From NCBI GenBank assembly GCA_963793645.1, contig CAWCAW010000006.1, forward strand, positions 372,001 through 436,000: a DNA stretch of 64,000 bases. The letters are read 5' to 3'. This document shows positions 18,911 through 27,897 of this stretch, piece after piece. Made by a program: the position numbers and the translations under genes. Numbering within the stretch: position 1 is the stretch's first letter; each line of letters begins with the position of its first letter. The stretch is from CAWCAW01 sp963793645 (GTDB lineage Bacteria; Actinomycetota; Acidimicrobiia; Acidimicrobiales; UBA8190). The notes beneath the pieces are model-generated. The model had not been told where the DNA came from, did no database searches, and was given only the letters and a program-made list of their open reading frames with translations.

Positions 18911-20140
18911 CTATGGGTCAATGGTGATGGGGATGGTCACGAAGGCTCCATCGGCTTGGGGCGGGTAGGAGTCAATGACCTCAACAGAAGAATCGGGGTT
19001 TGGCCCCGCCGTGGTCGGGGTCCCGGTGATCTCCCCAGTGGCTGGGTCGATATTCAGGCCATCGGGGAGGTCGAACTCTGACCAGGTATAGGCGCCGTAC
19101 CCGCCTGTGGCCGTAACGAACTGGTCATAGGGAATGCCAACTTGACCATCAGGAAGCGTCGAGGTCACGATCGCCAACGCCGGAATCACGGTCAGAGTGA
19201 TCGGGCTGCTGCTGGTTGTACCAATCGAGGCCGTGATGTGGGTGGTTCCCGGAGCCTGCACGATCAGGTTCTGCACTCCATTCGACGCGGTTCCGAATAC
19301 TGCAACGGAGGAGTCGGAACTTGACCAATTCGCCCGTGACGTGACGTTGAAGGCGGGATTGTCGGGAAACGCGGCGGTGGCGGTGTAACTCATGGCGTCG
19401 CCGACGGGGACAGAAGAGATGCCAGATGGCGTCTGGGTGACCGTGATCGACGACGGGGAAACACCGAAGTCGGCCAGGCCGCCGCTGTCGGTCACGCTGC
19501 TGAGTCCGGCGCTGCCTTGGCATGCTTCGACGAAGGAGGAAACGGTCTCATTGGTCACTGAGTAAGAGAACGACTGCGATTGATCAGCAGAAAACGATCC
19601 CGAGACGGTTCCCGAGCTGTCACCAGGGAACGTCAGGGTGTTGAACGGATCGTCGGCAGGTCCGGTGAAGCCGATGGCCCCACTCGCGACGCTGACGCGG
19701 GTGATTCCAGACGAGATCTTGGGAGTGGTCGTCCACTTGATCTTCAAGGTGCCGCTGAACGGGAGACTTCCTCCGTCCTCGATGCTCTGGAGACACGAGG
19801 TGCCTTCACTTCCCTGGAGCTTGCCCGTCACCACGCCCCGCGTGATTGTCAAGGGCGCCCCACCCGGCGGCGGTGTGGCCGTGCACGACGACAGGGTGGC
19901 TCTTATCTTTAGCTTGTCCTTGCCAGCTGTCGTGCCAGGAAGCTTCAATGCGGGAGAGAAGCTGGTCGAGCCCGACTGGCCTGTACAGATCACCCCGTAG
20001 TTGGATGCGTTGATCTTGGTCACGTGACCGGTCGGGGCCCCTTTGGCCTTGGCCGAGGCCACACCGACGTCTACTGCGCTCATCACGCCGACGCCGAGGA
20101 TGGCCATACAGAGCATGGCAATCACCTTACGACCGGACAT
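18911..20140 (-). CDS. Secreted protein with BIG2-like and putative Ig domains
   Basis: A 409-residue exported protein from ATG 20140, with AGAGGA seven bases upstream and a signal peptide ending near GVASAKA. Residues about 38-225 match, in cysteine spacing and motif order, the N-terminal domain of the RCC1-repeat protein (TITRGVVTGKL with SC, LKIKW, then ETVSSFVEACQG). Residues 228-315 look like a BIG2 Ig-like fold (TASIGTTSSSPITLTV) and 320-409 like a putative Ig (He_PIG) fold (LPDGLNIDPATGEITGTP). It is probably a cell-surface or matrix protein; no enzyme motif is seen. Confidence 0.78.
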   Translation of the reverse strand: MSGRKVIAMLCMAILGVGVMSAVDVGVASAKAKGAPTGHVTKINASNYGVICTGQSGSTSFSPALKLPGTTAGKDKLKIRATLSSCTATPPPGGAPLTITRGVVTGKLQGSEGTSCLQSIEDGGSLPFSGTLKIKWTTTPKISSGITRVSVASGAIGFTGPADDPFNTLTFPGDSSGTVSGSFSADQSQSFSYSVTNETVSSFVEACQGSAGLSSVTDSGGLADFGVSPSSITVTQTPSGISSVPVGDAMSYTATAAFPDNPAFNVTSRANWSSSDSSVAVFGTASNGVQNLIVQAPGTTHITASIGTTSSSPITLTVIPALAIVTSTLPDGQVGIPYDQFVTATGGYGAYTWSEFDLPDGLNIDPATGEITGTPTTAGPNPDSSVEVIDSYPPQADGAFVTIPITIDP

Positions 20141-20781
20141 CCCGTTCCTCTTTCTGCGATTTGCTTCTGGTGGCGTGACATACGAAGTGCATTCACCCAG
20201 ACCCTGACTTGTACGTAAGGCCACCTGGGGGGTGGCTACGACTTCCCTTTCGCTATGTAGGCGTCACCGCCGTCGTTGAGACAGTCGGTGGTAATGGGCG
20301 CATCTCGTCTCCGTAATAGTTGATCGACGCGTCTCCATTTGGTGGTTTCCCGCTGTCCTCAAGGAGGACACAACCCCCTCCGGGCTATTTCCTGATGCCT
20401 ACTGTAAGTCCTATGTTCCCAGGCGTCTGTGTCGGAGGTGACACTTGGATTGTGTTCGCCGACAAACTCGCCTGGTTCAACGGGAGCCTTCCAAAGTTGA
20501 CCCGTCTCCTGGCCGAGTTGAAAGACTATGACCCTCCAAGTGCAAAGTTAATGCCCACTGACGACGAATGCACTGGTCGGCGAGTCCCTGTATGCACAAA
20601 CGTCACCGGCACCAGATGCCCTCAATATTGAGGGCGCCGTTCCCCGGTAGCCGCAAATCGTCCTGGTCAGAGGCAATGGATGGCATTCTCGGCACCCAAC
20701 CGTCAGGACTCGCCTGATTAAACGGTCCGCGAATCTCTCGGGCACTGCGATTTTTGGGAAGGAGAACCAAGGGCGCGAACT
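20141..20781. other. Long gap with a perfect 18-bp palindrome
   Basis: No gene is supported in this 640-base gap, which is less GC-biased than its surroundings. A 103-codon plus-strand frame (20320-20631) uses atypical codons and has no recognisable motif. The stretch contains the palindrome at 20618-20635. Confidence 0.45.
20618..20635. promoter_or_regulatory. Perfect palindrome GCCCTCAATATTGAGGGC
   Basis: An uninterrupted 18-base inverted repeat with an AT-rich centre, the form expected of a dimeric regulator's operator. It is about 150 bases beyond the stop of the membrane-protein gene (20782) and 480 bases from the start of the Ig protein gene, so its target is unclear. Confidence 0.4.
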
Positions 20782-21366
20782 TCAGTCGTCCTGTGCTCCC
20801 TCCAGCAGAGCCCTGTCTTCAGGTGGAATCCGCCCCAGAAGCGGTTCGACTGCGATTCTCAACTGAGCCATCTCCGCGCTGAGACGCTCGCGGCTACTAG
20901 GGCTCAGGCCCGTTGCCGAAGATACAGAGAGGGAACGAAACATCGAAATGGAGAACCGCTCGACCTGTTCCAAAAAATGCCGGGCAGCCGGATCGTCAAA
21001 TAAGCTCGGCGATGCAGTAAGCAACATGCTAGCCAACGTTCGCAGCTCCTCCGGCGCAGCATGGGAGGCGGGCTCTTCCGCGTCGCCGCTGACAATCGCA
21101 TGGTACGCACGACTCGCCTGTCCGAACACGATCAGGCCTTGGACGGCAACCGAAACAGCGCGCTCACGACGCTGGCGTCGGGCAACTACTTCGTCGACGA
21201 TCAGTCCCGTTACGGCCAAAACCAAGAGGCTGGAAACAACGGAGCCTGTCAGCGAGTGTCGGTCCCACCAGGCACGAAATCCTGCCACCCACAAGTCGCC
21301 GGCAACTAACCCGAGAAGAGTCAGTGCAACGACGGCCGCCGCCATCCAGCGGACGAGGGACTTCAC
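20782..21366 (-). CDS. Membrane protein of unknown function, two N-terminal helices
   Basis: A 194-residue protein with two transmembrane helices (residues about 5-28 and 40-60) followed by a charged RRQRRERA stretch and a helical cytoplasmic domain rich in leucine and serine. No motif is recognised. The GTG start and codon usage are consistent with a real gene. It stands alone between two gaps. Confidence 0.55.
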   Translation of the reverse strand: MKSLVRWMAAAVVALTLLGLVAGDLWVAGFRAWWDRHSLTGSVVSSLLVLAVTGLIVDEVVARRQRRERAVSVAVQGLIVFGQASRAYHAIVSGDAEEPASHAAPEELRTLASMLLTASPSLFDDPAARHFLEQVERFSISMFRSLSVSSATGLSPSSRERLSAEMAQLRIAVEPLLGRIPPEDRALLEGAQDD

Positions 21367-21571
21367 CCCCGAATCGTCTCACGCCGCCGGATGTACCACC
21401 TTGGTGCACCGCAGGACCGGCATGTGTCGGTCCCTCTGGCCGCCAGTGCCGGTACTCCCTAACGATCTTGCTGTCGATGGCCATCGGTCAGCTTCGATGA
21501 GTCTTCGCTTGCCGTCTGGAAATCCCCCGACTCGCCGTGTTCGGCTTGACAACGGGCCACGTTAACTACGC

Positions 21572-21979
21572 ATGACCGATCTCATCTGGAGCTTTGCTCC
21601 ATTAAAGGACGCGCAGCGACGAGTCACCGCCACCATGCCTGCCGAGCAGATCCTCGCCTTGGTGCTCGCCATCGCCAACCTGTGGAGCCAACCAGGCGAA
21701 GACCTGGTCTCCCTCGTGCCCAAGACCAAGCACCGCAAGGCCGTCATCGACACGGTGACCCGCCTGGTCAACCATAACCTTCGCCGCGGGTACCCCGTCG
21801 CCTCGCCGTGCCTCGCTCAGTTGGTCGGGTCTGCGCTTCGCCCGGTCTGGAAGATCGGCCACCCGATCTCGGTGCGCCATTCCGACTCGACGGACGAAGG
21901 GCTTATCGACCTGGAAGCCAAAGGATTCGGGTATTCCTCCGGCCAACCCCGATCCCCCACTCACGGCCTGAGCGGCTAG
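21572..21979 (+). CDS. Hypothetical protein, 135 aa
   Basis: The frame has strong GC bias at third codon positions and a plausible ATG, so it is likely coding, but no domain is recognised. The middle is helical and basic (KTKHRKAVIDTVTRLVNHNLRRGYP). An opposing minus-strand frame over the same bases lacks these features. No ribosome site is obvious. Confidence 0.5.
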   Translation: MTDLIWSFAPLKDAQRRVTATMPAEQILALVLAIANLWSQPGEDLVSLVPKTKHRKAVIDTVTRLVNHNLRRGYPVASPCLAQLVGSALRPVWKIGHPISVRHSDSTDEGLIDLEAKGFGYSSGQPRSPTHGLSG

Positions 21980-22153
21980 TCGGCGTAGCGCTATACGTTC
22001 ACCTCGTTACCTCACCGCGCCTTGGCGTTGGTGAAGAGCAAGGAATCAGCGACACCACACCGTCTGGGCAGGCCAATACGCGCGCCCTCGGTGCGCGCAA
22101 CCGAGTCGCCGCCGGGTTTGTCGGTTGACTAACCGAGGTTTTGTCAGGTGCCC

Positions 22154-23575
22154 CTAGATGTCGTAGTAGAGCATGAACTCCCACGGGTGGGGCCGCAGCC
22201 GAATGGCGTCCACCTCGTTGATCCGCTTGTAGTCGATCCAGGTCTCGATGAGGTCGTCGGTGAACACGCCACCGGCCTTCAAGAAGTCTTGGTCGGCTTC
22301 CAACGCGGCCAAGGCGGCGTCGAGTGAACCCGGTACCTGCGGGACCTTGGCCAGCGCCTCGGGGGGCAGGTCGTAAAGGTCCTTGTCGACGGGGTCGGGC
22401 GGCTCGATGCGGTTCTGAACCCCGTCGAGACCCGCCATGAGCATGGCCGAAAAGGCCAAGTACGGGTTGCACGAGGGGTCGGGGCACCGGAACTCGACGC
22501 GCTTGGCCTTGGGGCTCTGCGAGTACAACGGGATGCGGCACGCGGCGGACCGGTTGCGCTGCGAGTACACCAAGTTCACGGGTGCTTCGTAGCCGGGGAC
22601 GAGGCGCTTGTACGAGTTGGTGGTGGGCGCCGCGAAGGCCAGCACGGCGGCGGCGTGCTTGAGCAGGCCACCGATATACCACCGCCCCATGTCGGACAAC
22701 CCGCCATAGCCGTCGCCGTAGAAGAGGGGCTCTCCACCCTTCCAAAGGGACTGATGGCAGTGCATGCCCGAGCCGTTGTCCTGGAACAGGGGCTTGGGCA
22801 TGAACGTGGCCGTGAATCCCGCGGCGCGCGCCACGTTCTTCACCACGTACTTGTAGAGCATGAGCTTGTCGGCCATCGTCAGCAGCGTGTCGAAGCGCAT
22901 GTCGATCTCGGCCTGCCCGGCGGTAGCCACCTCGTGGTGTTGCACCTCGATCTCGATGCCGAGCTTCTCCATGGTGAGGATCATCTCGGAACGTAGATCC
23001 TGGAAGTGGTCGGCCGGCGGTACGGGGAAGTACCCCTCCTTGGGACGGATCTTGTAACCGAGGTTCGGACCCTCGTCGGCGTCGCTGTTCCAGTGACCTT
23101 CAATGGAGTCCACCTGATAGAAGGCGGAGCGGGTGCCCTGGGAGTAACGGACGTCGTTGAAGATGAAGAACTCGGCCTCGGGCCCGAAGTACACCGTGTC
23201 GGCCAGGCCCGTGGTCCCGAGGTACGCCTCGGCCTTCTGGGCCACATAGCGCGGGTCACACGAATAGGACTCAAGCGTGACCGGGTCGCGCACGAAGCAG
23301 TTGATGTTCAGCGTGGCGTGCTGGCGGAAGGGGTCGATGACCGCCGTGTTCGGGTCGGGCATGAGCAGCATGTCCGACTCCTGAATCTCCTGGAAACCGC
23401 GGATGGACGAGCCGTCGAACCCGAACCCTTCCACGAACACGTCCTCGGTCAGGGCGTGGGCCGGCACCGAGAAGTGCTGCATGAGGCCGGGAAGATCTAC
23501 GAAACGAACATCGACGATCTCGATGCCCTCGTCTTTCACCAGACTGAGCACTTCTTTGGGGGTCCGCTGCTGCAC
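22154..23575 (-). CDS. glnA: Glutamine synthetase type I
   Basis: A 473-residue GSI-beta-like enzyme that makes glutamine from glutamate, ammonia and ATP. Visible are the N-terminal FDGSSIRGFQ, metal and glutamate site residues in NGSGMHCHQSLW, the ATP region KRLVPGYEAPVNLVYSQRN, and the adenylylation loop tyrosine in KDLYDLPPE near residue 400. GTG 23575 is chosen because AAGGAGGAG lies six bases upstream; longer in-frame starts lack this. It is divergent from the second glutamine synthetase. Expect control by nitrogen status and by adenylylation. Confidence 0.95.
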   Translation of the reverse strand: MQQRTPKEVLSLVKDEGIEIVDVRFVDLPGLMQHFSVPAHALTEDVFVEGFGFDGSSIRGFQEIQESDMLLMPDPNTAVIDPFRQHATLNINCFVRDPVTLESYSCDPRYVAQKAEAYLGTTGLADTVYFGPEAEFFIFNDVRYSQGTRSAFYQVDSIEGHWNSDADEGPNLGYKIRPKEGYFPVPPADHFQDLRSEMILTMEKLGIEIEVQHHEVATAGQAEIDMRFDTLLTMADKLMLYKYVVKNVARAAGFTATFMPKPLFQDNGSGMHCHQSLWKGGEPLFYGDGYGGLSDMGRWYIGGLLKHAAAVLAFAAPTTNSYKRLVPGYEAPVNLVYSQRNRSAACRIPLYSQSPKAKRVEFRCPDPSCNPYLAFSAMLMAGLDGVQNRIEPPDPVDKDLYDLPPEALAKVPQVPGSLDAALAALEADQDFLKAGGVFTDDLIETWIDYKRINEVDAIRLRPHPWEFMLYYDI

Positions 23576-23849
23576 GGTTACTCCTCCTTGAGTCTCGTAG
23601 GACCGCACCATCGTGGTGGTTGCCGGGGCCCCCTCACAAGTCCGCGCCACGGACGAGCCACGCCACCGATCTCAGGCTGCGTTCGGCGGCAACATTTGCA
23701 CCCGAGGATTAATGGCCGGTTGCCTGGATGTAAACGGCGTGTGAACCCGTCGGCCTACAGGTCCGCCGCCTGCGACACTAGGGAGGGTCCTCTTTGCCAT
23801 CACCCTGCGATCGCAGGGCCGGCGGCGGCCCAAGGACGGGGGAGGCGAG
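23576..23849. promoter_or_regulatory. Divergent promoter region between the two glutamine synthetases
   Basis: A 274-base gap shared by both glnA starts. A weak match to a GlnR-type site (GTAAA, then TGAAC after seven bases, at 23730-23745) is visible but does not fit the consensus well. Dual nitrogen control from here is likely by position only. Confidence 0.3.
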
Positions 23850-25184
23850 ATGCGCACCCAGCAGGAATACGTGCTGAGGACCGTGGAGGAGCGGGGCATC
23901 CGCTTCGTCCAGCTCTGGTTCACGGACGTGCTCGGGACCGCCAAGACCTTCTCCATCACCCCGGCGGAGCTCGAGAATGCCCTGGAAGAGGGCATGACCT
24001 TCGACGGCTCGGCCATCGACGGATTCAGCCGGGTCCAAGAAGCCGACGTGTTGGCCCGCCCGGACGCCAAAACCTTTCAGATCCTGCCCTGGCACCCCGA
24101 CGACATGCCCGTGGCCCGGGTGTTCTGCGACATCTTCAACCTCGACGGCAGCCCCTTTGAAGGCTGCCCGCGTCACACCTTGCGACGAACCCTCGACCGG
24201 GCCCGGGAGCAGGGCTTCACCTTTTACGCCGCCCCGGAGATCGAGTACTTCTACTTCGCCAACGCCGATCCGACCCGGGTGCCGGTGACCCTCGACACCG
24301 GTTCGTACTTCGAGCTCACCGCCTCGGACCTCGGCAGCGACTTGCGCAAGCGCTCGGTGCTCACGTTGGAGGACATGGGCATCCCCGTCGAGCACGCCCA
24401 ACACGAGGACGCCCCCAGCCAGCACGAGATCGATTTGCGCTACACCGACGCGCTGAGCATGGCCGACACCGTGATGACGGCGCGTCTGGTCGTCAAGGAA
24501 ACGGCACAGCGCCACGGGGTGCACGCCAGCTTCATGCCCAAGCCGCTGTCGGGCGTGCAGGGATCCGGCATGCACACGCACCTGTCGCTGTTCGAGGGCG
24601 ACACCAACGCCTTTTACGACGCCGATGACCCCTACGGCCTTTCCGATGTGGCCAAACGTTTCACAGCCGGCTTGTTGCGCCACGCCCACGAGATCACCGC
24701 CGTCACGAACCAGTGGGTGAACTCCTACAAGCGGTTGGTCACGGGATATGAGGCGCCCGTGCATGTGTCGTGGGCCCGTAACAACCGCTCGGCGCTGGTG
24801 CGCGTGCCGGTGGTCAAGCGCAATAAGGTCGAGTCGACCCGCATCGAATACCGCGCTCCGGACTCGGCGTGCAACCCGTACCTGGCCTTCGCCGTCATCC
24901 TGGCCGCCGGGCTCAAGGGCATCGAAGAGGGCTACGAGTTGCCCCGGGAGGCCGCCGCCAACCTCTTCACCATGACCCCCGAAGAGCTGGCCGCCGACGA
25001 AATCCGCGCCCTGCCCGGCAGCCTGCACGAAGCGGTGACGGAGATGGAGCACTCCGAGCTGGTGGCCGACACCGTGGGCGAGCACGTCTTCGAATGGTTC
25101 ATCCGCAACAAACGAGTGGAATGGGGCGCCTACAAGACCCACATCAGCCAGTTCGAGCTCGATCGGTATCTGCCGCTTTTGTGA
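23850..25184 (+). CDS. Glutamine synthetase type I, GlnA2-like
   Basis: A 444-residue glutamine synthetase of the shorter GSI-alpha type. It has FDGSAIDGFSRVQEAD, EIEYFYF, GSGMHTHLSLF and KRLVTGYEAPVHVSWARNNRS, and the DSACNPYLAFAVILAAGLKG segment. The adenylylation tyrosine loop seen in the neighbour is replaced by AANLFTMTPEEL, so control should differ from the longer enzyme. Some actinobacterial paralogues of this kind act on polyamines; biosynthetic glutamine synthesis is the default reading. Its TGA overlaps the ATG of the regulator gene. Confidence 0.92.
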   Translation: MRTQQEYVLRTVEERGIRFVQLWFTDVLGTAKTFSITPAELENALEEGMTFDGSAIDGFSRVQEADVLARPDAKTFQILPWHPDDMPVARVFCDIFNLDGSPFEGCPRHTLRRTLDRAREQGFTFYAAPEIEYFYFANADPTRVPVTLDTGSYFELTASDLGSDLRKRSVLTLEDMGIPVEHAQHEDAPSQHEIDLRYTDALSMADTVMTARLVVKETAQRHGVHASFMPKPLSGVQGSGMHTHLSLFEGDTNAFYDADDPYGLSDVAKRFTAGLLRHAHEITAVTNQWVNSYKRLVTGYEAPVHVSWARNNRSALVRVPVVKRNKVESTRIEYRAPDSACNPYLAFAVILAAGLKGIEEGYELPREAAANLFTMTPEELAADEIRALPGSLHEAVTEMEHSELVADTVGEHVFEWFIRNKRVEWGAYKTHISQFELDRYLPLL

Positions 25185-25864
25185 TGGAACCCCTGCTGTG
25201 TTTCCCGGATCCCTTTCCCTCCGAGCTGGTGCTCGCGCTCGAGCATGCCGGGTACCCGTGGAAGGCGGTCGTCCGCCCCGAGCACGCCCAGGCCGATGAG
25301 CCCGAGGACGGCTGGGCCGGCGCGGTGATCTGCGCCCGGCCCGACCCGCAGGGCGCCTTTGCCCTGTGCCGGTTGGTGCGGGCCCGCGACGTACCACTAC
25401 GGCCGTTGCTGTTGGTGGTCGAAGGTGAGCAGATCAAGGACCTGCACCTGCGAGAGGACCACTTCGACGACTTCTGCGTCTTACCGGCGCGTCCCGAGGA
25501 GGTGGCCGCCCGCCTCGCCCATCTGTTCTGGCGTACGGGGCGCGGCTTGCGGCCCGAGTTGATCGAGCATGGACCTCTCGTGCTCAATCTCGAGACGTAC
25601 CAAGCGGCCGTGGCCGGCAAGCACCTCGACCTGACATACATGGAGTACGAGCTGCTGCGTTTTCTGGCGGCTCGACCGGGCAAGGTGTTCACGCGCGAGA
25701 CGCTGCTCAGCCGGGTATGGGGATACGAGTACTACGGCGGCGCCCGCACCGTCGACGTCCACGTACGGCGCTTGCGGGCCAAGCTCGGTGAAGAGCACGC
25801 CAACTTGATCGAAACGGTGCGCTCCGTCGGTTATCGCTTCGGTCCCGGCACGTGGGCACCCTAA
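25184..25864 (+). CDS. OmpR-type winged-helix regulator, GlnR-like
   Basis: A 226-residue response-regulator-shaped protein. Residues 1-120 form a receiver-like fold that lacks the usual phospho-aspartate: the strand where it should be reads GAVICARPDPQGAFALCRLV. Residues 125-222 are a clear winged-helix DNA-binding domain (LDLTYMEYELLRFLAARPGK, TRETLLSRVWGYEYYGGART, VDVHVRRLRAKL). Orphan regulators of this type with an atypical receiver include GlnR of actinobacteria. The TGATG overlap with glnA2 and the nearby glnA suggest a nitrogen regulator. No histidine kinase is adjacent. Confidence 0.85.
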   Translation: MEPLLCFPDPFPSELVLALEHAGYPWKAVVRPEHAQADEPEDGWAGAVICARPDPQGAFALCRLVRARDVPLRPLLLVVEGEQIKDLHLREDHFDDFCVLPARPEEVAARLAHLFWRTGRGLRPELIEHGPLVLNLETYQAAVAGKHLDLTYMEYELLRFLAARPGKVFTRETLLSRVWGYEYYGGARTVDVHVRRLRAKLGEEHANLIETVRSVGYRFGPGTWAP

Positions 25865-25898
25865 ACGCTCACCCGGTAGCTGCTCAACCGCTAAAGGC

Positions 25899-26261
25899 TC
25901 ACCCGGTAAAAGCCCACACCTCGATCTCCACCACAGCCCCCATGGGGAGCCCCGCCACGGCCACCACCGAACGCGCCGGGCGGTGATGATCCCCCAGCAC
26001 GCGGACGTACGCCTCGTTGAACGCCTTGTAATCACTCATGTCGGCCAGAAAGACGGTGGCCTTCACCACGTTGGTCCACGCCAACCCGTGGTCTGACAAA
26101 AGGTTGGTCACGTTGGCAAGCGCTTGGGCCACCTGGGCGTCGAAGCCGCCTTCGACGAGTAGCGGCCCGTTGGCGCCGGGCTGGATGCCGATCTGTCCGG
26201 AACAGATCAACCACTGACCGGCTGACACGGCCGGCGCATACGGGCCCACCGGAGTGCTCAT
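25899..26261 (-). CDS. RidA (YjgF/YER057c/UK114) family enamine/imine deaminase
   Basis: A 120-residue protein from ATG 26261, whose ATGA overlaps the stop of the preceding gene and has GAGGAGGGG upstream. RidA traits are the ICSGQIGIQPGANG opening, NVTNLLSDHGLAWTNVVKAT, the substrate-arginine region DHHRPARSVVAVAGLPMGA and the closing VEIEVWAFTG. RidA enzymes hydrolyse reactive enamine/imine products of PLP enzymes. The overlap suggests co-expression with the fusion oxidoreductase gene. Confidence 0.9.
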   Translation of the reverse strand: MSTPVGPYAPAVSAGQWLICSGQIGIQPGANGPLLVEGGFDAQVAQALANVTNLLSDHGLAWTNVVKATVFLADMSDYKAFNEAYVRVLGDHHRPARSVVAVAGLPMGAVVEIEVWAFTG

Positions 26262-27799
26262 GTCGCCCCTCCTCGTTCGATTGGCCACTGCGGGGGGAGA
26301 CCGGCGGCGAGCCAGGCCGCACCGGCCACGGCGGCAAACACGGCGTCACTGGCGCGCACCGCATCTCCACCTCCATCTTCCACCACCACGTCGATGGGTG
26401 GCGTGTTGGGGGCCGACAGGATGCCGAACGAGCGGATGGTGAGGTCGAGGACCTGCCCGTCGGCGTCGACGGCCACACCTTCGCTGCGCACCCACCCCAG
26501 GCCTTGGTGGGCGGCCCCGATGGCATAGGAGCGCAGCACCACGGCATCGAGGACGGCACCACCGGCCACCGTGACATCGACCCGACCATCAACGCCGATC
26601 ACGGCGGTGGCCCGGGCTCCGTCTGGGGTGCTGACCGTGACGGGGACTGCGGGCCCCGCCTCACCGCGCGCCACGGCACCGAGGGCGGTCATGAGCACGG
26701 TGGCCTCGGCCCATCCCGCGGCGCGGGCATCGGCCGACACCGGGGGCCCGGCTATGGCGTGCTCTTCGACCACAAGCTCGGGGGCGACCATGGCCAACGC
26801 GTGGTGCCAGCGATCGAGAGAACCCGAGCCGGCCGGGCGACCCACACGGATGATCCCGGTGCCGTCGGCCTTGAGCCCGGCTGCGATAGGCGGTCGTTTG
26901 GGGCCCATGCGTACGACGTCCTCACGGGCCAGCACCACCCGCACGGCCCGGCCGTGCTCGTCGGCCAATCGCCGCGCCGCCTCGCCCAGAGTCGAGCCAA
27001 CCTTGCCACCGAAGGCGCCGCCGTTGGCCAACAGCGACGCCGGCTCACCGCCCGGCGCACACCACGACGCGTCGGTCTCCAGATAGCCGGGCTCGACGAA
27101 CGTCGTGCGCAGCACCAGGTCCCAATCTCCCGGAGGGATATCCAATGGATAACGCAGCGCCACGGTCGAGTTGCGGCCCTGGACCTTGCCGACCTGGCGG
27201 CGTGCCTCGGCCAGCGTCTCGGCCACCGTGAAGCCGCCGTTGCCATCGGGCACCGCCACGAGCGCGTCGGGCGGTGCGGTGTCCTCGGCGAAACCGCCAC
27301 CGCCCATGGCAACCTGCTCCCCCACTGATTGAGGTGAGCCACCTTCTAGGGTGGCGCGCCGGCCGGCGGCCCCGAGGTCCCGTTCCCGCCTGCCGGCGGG
27401 TTCTGTGGCGTGGGGGGTCGTTGTTCTCCCCACCTGCTCGGCCGCCTCCACGATGGTGCGCCAACCGGTGCAGCGGCACAGATGCGCCAGCAACGCCGTG
27501 TTGACCGCCGATTCCTCCAGCTCGCCTTTGCGGGCGTGCAACGCCGCCAGTCGCATAATGATGCCCGGCGTGCAAAATCCACACTGGCTGGCACCGGTGT
27601 CGACGAAGGCTTTGGCCCAGGCGTCGCGCACAGCCGGCTCGAGTCCCTGCAGCGTCGTCACCTCGCGCCCGGCCACCCGTCGCACCGGCGTCACACAGGC
27701 GACGCGGGGCGACCCGTCCACCCACACCGTGCAGCAACCGCATTGCCCCTGGGGGCTACAGCCGTCTTTGGGGGTGCGCTGACCCAAACGGTCGCGCAA
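26258..27799 (-). CDS. Fused [2Fe-2S] subunit and shortened molybdopterin-binding domain (xanthine dehydrogenase family)
   Basis: Residues 1-130 match the small subunit of molybdenum hydroxylases: CSPQGQCGCCTVWVDG for the plant-type cluster and CGFCTPGIIM with AHLCRCTGWRTIVEA for the second cluster. After a linker, residues 180-513 resemble pieces of the molybdopterin subunit (GGGGFAEDTAPPDALVAV, LANGGAFGGKVGSTLGEAA) but at under half the usual length; the FAD subunit is absent here. The first start in frame is a TTG at 27799, yet the beta-grasp strand (PPISLRVDGEAVEVP) lies upstream to about 27870, so translation may begin at CTG 27899-27901, which overlaps the erpA stop. A functional hydroxylase is doubtful. 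Confidence 0.7.
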   Translation of the reverse strand: MRDRLGQRTPKDGCSPQGQCGCCTVWVDGSPRVACVTPVRRVAGREVTTLQGLEPAVRDAWAKAFVDTGASQCGFCTPGIIMRLAALHARKGELEESAVNTALLAHLCRCTGWRTIVEAAEQVGRTTTPHATEPAGRRERDLGAAGRRATLEGGSPQSVGEQVAMGGGGFAEDTAPPDALVAVPDGNGGFTVAETLAEARRQVGKVQGRNSTVALRYPLDIPPGDWDLVLRTTFVEPGYLETDASWCAPGGEPASLLANGGAFGGKVGSTLGEAARRLADEHGRAVRVVLAREDVVRMGPKRPPIAAGLKADGTGIIRVGRPAGSGSLDRWHHALAMVAPELVVEEHAIAGPPVSADARAAGWAEATVLMTALGAVARGEAGPAVPVTVSTPDGARATAVIGVDGRVDVTVAGGAVLDAVVLRSYAIGAAHQGLGWVRSEGVAVDADGQVLDLTIRSFGILSAPNTPPIDVVVEDGGGDAVRASDAVFAAVAGAAWLAAGLPPQWPIERGGAT

Positions 27800-27897
27800 G
27801 GTCTCGAGCAGCGTGGACCCGTCGTCGGGAACTTCGACAGCCTCGCCGTCGACGCGCAGGGAGATAGGCGGCGCGCCGCCAGGGGCCGCCGGGGAGG

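Noticed and set aside
20320..20631. 103-codon plus-strand frame
   Set aside because: Codon usage is unlike neighbouring genes, no domain is seen, and it ends in the palindrome.
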